A DNA stretch of 5,223 bases from CAYNDB01 sp964395915 (GTDB lineage: Bacteria; Nitrospinota_A; UBA7883; JAJRTC01). Shown piece after piece: positions 1 through 5,055 of the stretch. The notes below the pieces were generated by a model. That model ran no database searches. It was not told the origin of the DNA and saw only the letters and a list, made by a program, of their open reading frames with translations. Both the position numbers and the translations under genes were made by a program. The stretch covers positions 1 to 5,223 of the forward strand of contig CAYNDB010000145.1 of the NCBI GenBank assembly GCA_964395915.1. Reading direction: 5' to 3'. Position 1 is the stretch's first letter. Each line of letters begins with the position of its first letter.

Positions 1-600
1 GCGGATCGCTTCGAGAGCTTTAGCGGTTTCATTGGATGAATCGGCCCCACCCATGGAGATCAGAATCCTTTGCGCGTTTCCGGAGCGCTTTTCCAAACCT
101 TGCCTTGCATGATAAAACTCTTCTCTCAACAGAGCGTATTCAGGCCCCAGCAGCAGTTTGCACTTTTTCGGCGTAAGGTTTTTATAGCGATCAGTTCTCT
201 CGTAATAATTTTGATCGAGTAACAAGTCGCAGTCGTGCGGTTTGTCGGCAAGATCATCAATAACCATGATCTTTCCCGTATCAGGTCGCATTCTTGATTC
301 CCACCGGTTGTCAAGAGCATGATTGTCCACAACCAGCCAATCAGGGGCGCTACCCGATTTTTTCAGATAGGCGGATGTCTGTTCCGCGTCGCTGATAAAA
401 TCTGAGTCATCAGGTTTATTAATGCGACCGACCTCGTATCCTCTCTCTTCCAGGAAGCCTACCATGTCGCCATTGTTTTTCGCGCATATGAATATAACCT
501 CCGCTCCAACCCTTTTTAGAGATTCGGCGAGAGTCAGACATCGCATCACATGTCCTGTGCCAAGGCTTGCAGATGCGTCTGTCCTGAAAACTATCTTCAT
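1..600 (-). CDS. pseG: PseG-like UDP-6-deoxy-AltdiNAc hydrolase, N-terminal 200 residues (partial)
   Basis: Reading the minus strand from the ATG at 600 gives 200 uninterrupted codons that leave the window at base 1, so the C-terminal part is missing. The family hydrolyses UDP-2,4-diacetamido-2,4,6-trideoxy-beta-L-altropyranose, releasing UDP and the free sugar for pseudaminic acid synthesis in the cytoplasm; it has a GT-B-like fold. Visible hallmarks are the N-terminal RTDAS...GTGHVMRC loop (residues 6-21), with the His of the GTGH motif regarded as catalytic in the family, then WLVVDNHALD (residues 88-97), DDLAD..HDCDLLLDQNYY (residues 115-134), LLLGPEYALLREEF (residues 149-162) and the nucleotide-loop start SMGGAD (residues 182-187). 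The start is fixed by the RTDAS motif beginning five residues later. No SD motif precedes it; a TATAAT lies 12 nt upstream of the ATG. It is transcribed divergently from the NusG-like operon. Family assignment is firm; exact substrate is inferred. Confidence 0.93.
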   Translation of the reverse strand, partial: MKIVFRTDASASLGTGHVMRCLTLAESLKRVGAEVIFICAKNNGDMVGFLEERGYEVGRINKPDDSDFISDAEQTSAYLKKSGSAPDWLVVDNHALDNRWESRMRPDTGKIMVIDDLADKPHDCDLLLDQNYYERTDRYKNLTPKKCKLLLGPEYALLREEFYHARQGLEKRSGNAQRILISMGGADSSNETAKALEAIR

Positions 601-612
601 TTGTATATGTGC

Positions 613-618
613 ATTATA
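613..618 (-). promoter_or_regulatory. Candidate -10 element (TATAAT) for the pseG strand
   Basis: The minus strand reads TATAAT here, a perfect sigma-70 -10 hexamer, with 12 nt (GCACATATACAA) between it and the pseG ATG. Initiation at the usual distance would leave a 5' leader of only about six nt. No convincing -35 hexamer exists at 16-18 bp spacing; that position is occupied by the 10-bp palindrome CTGGCGCCAG. The region is A/T rich, so a chance match is possible. Dependence on an activator bound near the palindrome is a guess. Confidence 0.5.
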
Positions 619-634
619 TTTTATGCGTAACTTA

Positions 635-644
635 CTGGCGCCAG
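635..644. repeat. 10-bp perfect palindrome CTGGCGCCAG in the divergent intergenic region
   Basis: A G/C-rich self-complementary decamer sits in otherwise A/T-rich sequence. It overlaps the place where a -35 box for the minus-strand pseG TATAAT would lie. It could be an operator half-site or a small hairpin, but decamer palindromes occur by chance in a few kilobases, so the regulatory reading is an inference from position only. Confidence 0.35.
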
Positions 645-713
645 CGGCGACAAATAAAGAATATATCCGGAATGTTTGTTTTAAAAGGATTTCCTCCCAT
701 TTCTGGGTGACTA

Positions 714-742
714 TTGACATACACTCATGGCGCGGGTAAAAT
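714..742 (+). promoter_or_regulatory. Sigma-70-type promoter of the NusG-like operon
   Basis: TTGACA (714-719) and TAAAAT (737-742) are separated by exactly 17 bp. The -35 is perfect and the -10 is one mismatch from TATAAT. Transcription should start about seven nt past the -10, near 748-751, while the ATG of the downstream gene is at 752, so the transcript would be leaderless or nearly so. A small inverted repeat, CCCA-TTTC-TGGG (696-707), lies just upstream of the -35 box. Together with the minus-strand -10 element, this makes 601-751 a divergent promoter region. Confidence 0.8.
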
Positions 743-751
743 ATTCACGTC

Positions 752-1285
752 ATGAGTAACATTGAAAACACGGATCAGAGCCAATGGTATGCGCTAATGG
801 TGCGAAGTCAAAATGAGTTCTCTATTTCAAGGCTTCTGGAGCAAAAACTGAACATCGGAGCGCTCGTCCCCTCGAAAAAAGTATGGAAAAGACAAGGGGG
901 AAAGGTCAAGATTTTTAATAAGCCTCTTTTCAAATCCTATGTATTTGTTAATCTTGATATTACGGGCTCGATGTGGAAAAATATCTACAGATTTAGCGGA
1001 GTTCTGGATTTTGTTCGCCAAAACTCAAATCCGGTTGCGATACCTGAAGAACAGATACTTAGCGCCGTAAGCCTTGAAAAAGCGGGTCAGCCTGTTCATG
1101 AAATGGAATATCTCAAAGGGTTAAAAATAAATGACCGTGTAGAAGTGATTGATGGGCCGTTGGTTGGGGCTATTGGTCGCTTTATTCGCGGAAGTAAAGA
1201 AATTGGTAAATTTGTGGTGAGCGTTGATCTTTTTCAAAGATCTCTTGTCACAGAGGTAGAAGCCGCTCTTGTTCGGCCATACTAG
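752..1285 (+). CDS. Specialised NusG paralogue (RfaH/UpxY-like transcription antitermination factor)
   Basis: The 177-residue protein has the NusG two-domain layout. The NGN domain starts at WYALMVRSQNE (residues 12-22) and includes the characteristic PLFKSYVFVNLD strand (residues 58-69); the family consensus is close to PLFPGYVF. The C-terminal KOW domain spans about residues 120-177, with KINDRVEVIDGPLVGAIGRF as its core. The family binds RNA polymerase across the clamp and suppresses pausing or termination. Paralogues heading polysaccharide operons (RfaH, UpxY, LoaP) act on those operons, which fits its place as first gene before nonulosonate genes. It is not the housekeeping NusG, given the divergent sequence and sugar-operon context. 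The start at 752 is chosen because the NGN domain begins eleven residues in; no SD motif precedes it and the -10 box ends nine nt upstream. Which subfamily it belongs to cannot be decided by eye. Confidence 0.88.
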   Translation: MSNIENTDQSQWYALMVRSQNEFSISRLLEQKLNIGALVPSKKVWKRQGGKVKIFNKPLFKSYVFVNLDITGSMWKNIYRFSGVLDFVRQNSNPVAIPEEQILSAVSLEKAGQPVHEMEYLKGLKINDRVEVIDGPLVGAIGRFIRGSKEIGKFVVSVDLFQRSLVTEVEAALVRPY

Positions 1286-1368
1286 CTAAGTCGTTATATA
1301 ACAAGTAAATATACTCTGAGCCTTTCCAGTCAGGGAGGCCGGAGGCACGTCTTTCCATAATTAATATC
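1286..1368 (+). promoter_or_regulatory. Intergenic leader after the NusG-like gene, with palindrome, hairpin and twin GGAGG
   Basis: This 83-bp gap is the longest within the plus-strand operon. It holds a perfect 10-bp palindrome GTTATATAAC (1293-1302), a possible imperfect hairpin with arms GCCTTTCC and GGGAGGC around the loop AGTCA (1320-1339), and GGAGGC twice, seven bases apart (1334-1339 and 1341-1346). No U-tract follows the hairpin, so it is not a standard intrinsic terminator. The GGAGG cores lie 23 and 30 nt before the next ATG, too far for normal SD use. It could be an operator for the downstream regulator, or a pause or antitermination site; neither is shown by the sequence. Confidence 0.35.
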
Positions 1369-2031
1369 ATGAACGAATCATCAAAAAGAAGTAAATCCCC
1401 TCACGCGACATTTAAAGATCGCGCAGACGATGAAGTGGCTTTACAGATCCTTGAGATCATAGAAAAAAGCCCTCACATCACACAGCAGGCCATAAAATTT
1501 CAGACAGGGCTTGCGACGGGACTGGTGCATTCGTATATGCGAAAAATCATAAACAAGGGGTGGGTGAAAGCGAATCAGGTAACGGCAAAGCGATGGCTTT
1601 ACTATTTAACGCCCGAAGGTTTTATTGAAAAAAGCAGGCTTACCATTGAATATTTTTCGTTAACTTTCCAGAACTACAGGCAGGCCCAACAAGCGGTTCA
1701 GGCTCTGCTGGATGATATCGTCGCCAACAGGTGGAGAGCCCTTGTTGTGGTCGGAGATAACGACTTGGCGGAGATAACCGCCTTAAACATAAAGGCGCGC
1801 GATGAGCTTGAACTCGTTGGCATGGCAAACGATAATGGGGCCAGATCTATTGCCGGCGCAAACATTATTCACTGGGAAAATGTTTTGGAGCTTGATTGCG
1901 ATCGTATCCTTGTTTGCGACGCGGATTTTCTGGAGTGGTGGCGCTCCAAAGGCAAAGAAATCGATGATCGGATTCTGATCCATCTTGTCGGCTCCAGCTC
2001 CATACGCCCCTACCAAAAAATAAATACATGA
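1369..2031 (+). CDS. MarR-like winged-helix regulator with C-terminal Rossmann-like domain (EPS-associated type)
   Basis: The 220-residue protein has two domains. Residues about 20-90 form a winged helix: helices around LQILEIIEKSPHITQQAI, then GLATGLVHSYMRKIINKGWV as the recognition region, then a wing ending KRWLYYLTPEGF. This resembles the EPS-associated MarR-type family found in polysaccharide clusters. After a helical linker (about 90-118), residues about 121-212 alternate strand and helix (ALVVVGDNDLAEI, LELVGMAND, DRILVCDAD, ILIHLVGSSS) like the Rossmann-like N-terminal domain of sugar acyltransferases and nucleotide-binding sensors. The glycine motif is degenerate: the strand runs into GDNDLAE where related domains typically have a GxG-type turn. 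It probably regulates this locus in response to a small ligand; DNA target and ligand are unknown. No SD motif precedes the ATG. Its stop overlaps the neuA start (ATGA), implying translational coupling. Confidence 0.8.
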   Translation: MNESSKRSKSPHATFKDRADDEVALQILEIIEKSPHITQQAIKFQTGLATGLVHSYMRKIINKGWVKANQVTAKRWLYYLTPEGFIEKSRLTIEYFSLTFQNYRQAQQAVQALLDDIVANRWRALVVVGDNDLAEITALNIKARDELELVGMANDNGARSIAGANIIHWENVLELDCDRILVCDADFLEWWRSKGKEIDDRILIHLVGSSSIRPYQKINT

Positions 2032-3224
2032 ACATATTGGCCCTTATACCTGCGCGAGGCGGATCGAAAGGTATCCCTGGTAAAAACCTGGCGAATTTAG
2101 CCGGTAAGCCGCTGATAGGCTGGACCATCGAAGCGGCCAGGAATGCGCGACTTGTGGATGGCGTTGTCGTATCTACTGATGATGAGCAAATCGCTAACTG
2201 CGCCAGAGCCTTTGGCGCAAAGGTGGTGATGCGCCCGGCTGAATTGTCGGGAGATCAAAGCTCCTCGGAATCGGCGCTGTTACACGCGCTTGAACAGCTG
2301 GATACAAAAGAGAATATCAGGCCGGAAATAACGGTATTTTTACAATGCACTTCCCCGTTAACAGAGCCGGAAGATATTGACGGAACAATCGATCTGGTTC
2401 GCTCCGGTGGATATGATAGCGCTTTTAGCGCAGCGCCTTTTCATGGCTTTGTATGGAGAAAGGATGATGAGGGCTTTGTAATCGGCGCTAACCACGATCA
2501 TTCGAAGCGGGAGATGCGTCAGAAGAGGGAAAAACAGTTTTTAGAAAATGGCGCCGTTTACGCGATAAAAACAGAAGCTTTGCGTAAAAGCGGATACCGT
2601 TTTTACGGAAAAGTTGGCATATACGAAACACCGGTTTCAAGAAGCCTGGAGATCGACGAACCGGAAGATATGGCCAGAGCCGAACTTATCATGCGCCATC
2701 GTCCGGAAGTTAACGACGCTCTCGAATATCCCATCAGAGAAAAACTATCCTTGATTAAACTTGTGATAACAGATTTCGATGGGGTTCTTACAGACAACCG
2801 TGTTTACTTAAACGATAAAGGAGAGGAATCTGTCCGCTGTAACCGGGGCGATGGCTGGGGGGTAAATCTTTTAAGAGATGAAAATGTGCCTGTTGTTTGC
2901 CTCAGCACAGAGAAAAATCCTGTTGTGCGCAAGCGATGCGAAAAGATGAGAATTGAATGTCACTCAGGGCAAGACAATAAGCTAAGCTGTTTTAACCGGA
3001 TATTGGCCGAGAAAGGGATCGACCCCGAAAACTGTCTTTATATTGGTAACGACACAAACGATTCGGCCTGCCTTCGCGCCGCAGGTATCGCCGTTGTTCC
3101 TCGTGACGCGGCTTTGGAAGTGAAACCTTTGGCTCAAATTCAAACGATAGCGGCTGGTGGTGAAGGTGTTTTAAGGGAAATCGCATCTTTAATTATCAAG
3201 GTGAGAAATGAACGACAAAAATAA
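2028..3224 (+). CDS. neuA: CMP-nonulosonate cytidylyltransferase fused to a KdsC/KDN-9-P phosphatase-like HAD domain
   Basis: The 398-residue protein joins two enzymes. Residues 1-225 are a NeuA-type cytidylyltransferase (CTP + nonulosonic acid to CMP-sugar + PPi): the nucleotide loop IPARGGSKGIPGKN (7-20), STDD (49-52), RPAELSGD (69-76), QCTSPL (106-111), FLENGAVYA (171-179) and SLEIDEPEDM (206-215, supplying acidic metal ligands). Residues about 238-392 are a type C0 HAD domain without a cap: motif I DFDGVLTDN (D249 and D251), motif II loop LSTEKNPVV (292-300), K318, motif IV YIGNDTND (338-345) and the tail GGEGVLREI (377-385). Plain NeuA proteins are about 220-230 residues, so this is a genuine fusion, like animal CMAS, whose HAD domain lacks the motif-I aspartate pair that is present here. 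The start overlaps the upstream stop by 4 nt and no SD is visible; the end overlaps neuB. The gene order NeuA-NeuB supports the role; the exact sugar is unknown. Confidence 0.92.
   Translation: MNILALIPARGGSKGIPGKNLANLAGKPLIGWTIEAARNARLVDGVVVSTDDEQIANCARAFGAKVVMRPAELSGDQSSSESALLHALEQLDTKENIRPEITVFLQCTSPLTEPEDIDGTIDLVRSGGYDSAFSAAPFHGFVWRKDDEGFVIGANHDHSKREMRQKREKQFLENGAVYAIKTEALRKSGYRFYGKVGIYETPVSRSLEIDEPEDMARAELIMRHRPEVNDALEYPIREKLSLIKLVITDFDGVLTDNRVYLNDKGEESVRCNRGDGWGVNLLRDENVPVVCLSTEKNPVVRKRCEKMRIECHSGQDNKLSCFNRILAEKGIDPENCLYIGNDTNDSACLRAAGIAVVPRDAALEVKPLAQIQTIAAGGEGVLREIASLIIKVRNERQK
3199..3204 (+). promoter_or_regulatory. Shine-Dalgarno AGGTGA for neuB, inside the neuA 3' end
   Basis: AGGTGA matches six consecutive bases of the anti-SD complement (GGAGGTGATC), with six nt between its GG and the ATG at 3208. 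It is the only clear SD in the window and supports 3208 over the alternative in-frame ATG at 3229, although the first seven residues from 3208 precede the conserved part of the protein. Being inside neuA, it would be cleared by ribosomes finishing neuA, so the two genes are likely coupled. Confidence 0.6.
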
Positions 3225-4086
3225 TACTATGACAATTAACGGCAGGGAAATCCGCCAGGGTGAACCCTGCTTTATTATCGGAGAAATCGGGATAAATCAT
3301 ATTGGCGACCTGGAAATAGCCAAGAAGCTGATTGATGTGGCCGCCAATGCCGGGTGCGACGCTGTAAAATTTCAAAAACGCACTCCGGAGCTTTGCGTTC
3401 CGGAAGATCAAAAAAGTAAAAAACTGGAGACGCCATGGGGCTACATCACGTACCTTGAATACAAGCATAATGTTGAGTTTGGCGAGGAAGAGTTTAAAGA
3501 AATAGACAAACATTGCAAACAGGCCGGAATATTGTGGACCTCCTCTTGCTGGGATATCCCATCTGTCGAATTCATGGAAAAATTTGATCCGGCGTTTTAC
3601 AAAATTCCTTCCGCCAAGGCTGTTGAAATGGAGTTACTTGAGGCTCATAAAAAAACCGGACGACCTTTGCTTGTTTCAACCGGTATGAGCGATATGGATG
3701 AGCTGGACAAAACCGCGGAAGCTTTGGAAGGGAGCGACTGGATGTTCTTGCATTGCACCAGCACATACCCGGCGATAACAGACGAAATCAACTTGAACGT
3801 CATGAGCTCCCTCAGGGAACGATATAAAAGAGAGGTCGGCTATTCCGGTCACGAGGTGGGCTTGCAAATTTCCATTGCGGCTTCCGCGCTTGGAGCCTGT
3901 GTTATTGAGCGCCATATAACTCTGGACAGAACCATGTGGGGAAGCGACCAGTCCGCGTCAATCGAGCCGCATGGGCTTTCAAGGCTGGTGCGCGATATTC
4001 GTGTTATCGAAGCCGCGATGGGGGACGGAATTAAAAAAGTGTATGACAGTGAGCTTCCTATTAGGCGGAAGCTGAGGGGATACTAA
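3208..4086 (+). CDS. neuB: NeuB-family nonulosonic acid synthase, short form without SAF domain
   Basis: The 292-residue protein is a TIM-barrel NeuB-family synthase, condensing phosphoenolpyruvate with a hexose or hexosamine (or its 6-phosphate) to a nine-carbon acid. Landmarks: GEIGINH (residues 25-31, E26), DAVKFQKRT (51-59, K54), YKIPSA (131-136, K132), STGMS (157-161), LHCTSTYP (181-188), YSGHE (212-216, H215, probable metal ligand), ERHITLDR (234-241, H236, probable metal ligand) and GSDQSASIEP (245-254, D247). It stops at RRKLRGY, where canonical enzymes of about 345 residues begin the linker to the C-terminal SAF (antifreeze-like) domain, so that domain is absent; the clean end suggests a subfamily trait, not a truncation. 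The residue after the KIPSA motif is K137, where canonical enzymes usually have an acidic residue (SGE), and DQSAS replaces the common DHSAS. It overlaps neuA by 17 nt. The family is certain; substrate and phosphorylation state are not. Confidence 0.93.
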   Translation: MNDKNNTMTINGREIRQGEPCFIIGEIGINHIGDLEIAKKLIDVAANAGCDAVKFQKRTPELCVPEDQKSKKLETPWGYITYLEYKHNVEFGEEEFKEIDKHCKQAGILWTSSCWDIPSVEFMEKFDPAFYKIPSAKAVEMELLEAHKKTGRPLLVSTGMSDMDELDKTAEALEGSDWMFLHCTSTYPAITDEINLNVMSSLRERYKREVGYSGHEVGLQISIAASALGACVIERHITLDRTMWGSDQSASIEPHGLSRLVRDIRVIEAAMGDGIKKVYDSELPIRRKLRGY

Positions 4087-4104
4087 GCTTCTACCCTAAA
4101 TAAA

Positions 4105-4998
4105 ATGGACGATAACGCTCTTTTTTTCGTAACAGGAATTCCGAAGTCCGGCACTACGCTTTTGGCCCGATTAATTGACACTCACAAAGACGCGACCGTG
4201 CTTAACGAAACCCATTTTCTAAGAGCGAATATATTCCCCAGAATAAAAGATAAATCGTATGACTCACCATTAACAGTCAGCAATTTGCATAACCATAGCC
4301 TTGCGGAGATTGTAAACAAGCTTGCAACGCGGATAAAAGAGGTCTCGGTTCTTGAAGATGATCTGGCGCTGAAAAGGCTAAGCGAGTTGAGTCTTCAATA
4401 TTACAACCACTACAGGGAAAAAGCGGATGTGGCTTGCGTGGGTGAGAAATCCCCCAAGTACACATTTCATCACAAGGAAATTCTAAAGTTATTTCCGCAT
4501 GCCAAGATTATATCTATTGTTAGACATCCCTTTGCGGTTTATGCGTCAACTAAAGATTTTGTCCCAAATGAATTAAATGTTGTTCAAAAGTCAATATTCA
4601 GATTGAAAAAAAAATTTAAACCCTCAAAAAAACTAAACCCGATGTTTTTGATGGAGCGCTGGAAAAGATATGCGCAAGAGTGCGGCAAGGAGACCGACGA
4701 AGCGTGTTTGGTTGTTCGCTATGAAGACCTTCTCTCCGCCCCGGACGCATGTATGGAGCGTGTATATAAGCATCTGAAGTTACAGCCGGATGACAGATAT
4801 AAGAATCATTGCCAGGTCTCGGCCGACCACAAATTCGACCATGTAAAAAAAGCCAGCAAAAAACTCGATCCATCTACTATCTACAGGAAAGCGGAAAAAC
4901 TGTCGGGCGCCGAGATTAACAACATACTGTCTGTGGTTGGAGAGAAGCTGAAGGTTTTTAATTATGGGGATAATCTTTCAAGCATTGCAAGCTTGTGA
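4105..4998 (+). CDS. PAPS-dependent sulfotransferase
   Basis: The 297-residue protein has both cofactor signatures of the sulfotransferase superfamily, which moves sulfate from PAPS to a hydroxyl or amine. The 5'-phosphosulfate loop is GIPKSGTT (residues 11-18) after a hydrophobic strand (LFFVT). The 3'-phosphate-binding segment is IISIVRHPFAVYAS (135-148), with R140 and S148 as expected ligands. NETHF (34-38) may supply the catalytic base. GEKSPKY (113-119) and VVRYEDLLSAP (about 208-218) are also typical of bacterial carbohydrate-type sulfotransferases. No signal peptide or membrane segment is evident, so it is probably cytoplasmic. It follows neuB by 18 nt without an SD motif. Its acceptor is unknown; a sugar of the glycan made by this locus is an inference from context. 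A basic stretch, RLKKKFKPSKK (about 166-176), may contact an acidic acceptor or a membrane. Confidence 0.88.
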   Translation: MDDNALFFVTGIPKSGTTLLARLIDTHKDATVLNETHFLRANIFPRIKDKSYDSPLTVSNLHNHSLAEIVNKLATRIKEVSVLEDDLALKRLSELSLQYYNHYREKADVACVGEKSPKYTFHHKEILKLFPHAKIISIVRHPFAVYASTKDFVPNELNVVQKSIFRLKKKFKPSKKLNPMFLMERWKRYAQECGKETDEACLVVRYEDLLSAPDACMERVYKHLKLQPDDRYKNHCQVSADHKFDHVKKASKKLDPSTIYRKAEKLSGAEINNILSVVGEKLKVFNYGDNLSSIASL

Positions 4999-5055
4999 AA
5001 GCGTTATAGCGGTTTAAATGTCTGGAAGTCTATATCGTGAATCACATAACGCTTT
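4998..5055. repeat. 10-bp inverted repeat flanking the start of the last gene
   Basis: AAAGCGTTAT (4998-5007) and ATAACGCTTT (5046-5055) are perfect reverse complements 38 nt apart, with the ATG at 5018 inside the loop. Folded in mRNA, this would place the start in a large loop or hide it. A 10-bp match at this spacing can arise by chance in a 5-kb window, so confidence in a function is low. Confidence 0.3.

Noticed and set aside
422..739. 105-residue open frame on the plus strand, opposite pseG and through the divergent promoter
   Set aside because: It lies antisense to well-conserved pseG motifs, spans the promoter region and has no recognisable domain; it is a shadow of the minus-strand gene.
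601..751. ops/JUMPstart-like element for RfaH recruitment
   Set aside because: No match to GGCGGTAGC or a close variant was found on either strand; the G/C-rich CTGGCGCCAG is a palindrome of different sequence.
1865..2128. 87-residue minus-strand open frame across the regulator-neuA junction
   Set aside because: It runs opposite two coding regions that overlap with typical operon geometry; composition is that of a shadow frame.
3196..3513. 105-residue minus-strand open frame over the start of neuB
   Set aside because: It is antisense to highly conserved NeuB residues (GEIGINH, DAVKFQKRT) and has no family features or promoter of its own.
2028..4086. KDO pathway (KdsB/KdsC/KdsA) instead of a NeuA-HAD/NeuB pair
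   Set aside because: The synthase has NeuB-family motifs (GEIGINH, YSGHE, ERHITLD), not KdsA ones, and the cytidylyltransferase N-terminus IPARGGSKGIPGKN is NeuA-type (KdsB has the shorter RxxSxRxPGK pattern).
3229..4086. Alternative neuB start at the ATG 3229
   Set aside because: It would remove the overlap with neuA and starts close to the conserved domain, but the only SD in the area (AGGTGA, 3199-3204) is positioned for 3208. It remains possible.
4979..4995. CAAGC-ATTGCAA-GCTTG hairpin at the end of the sulfotransferase gene as a terminator
   Set aside because: The stem is only five pairs and no U-tract follows; the next gene begins 19 nt after the stop, so termination here is unlikely.
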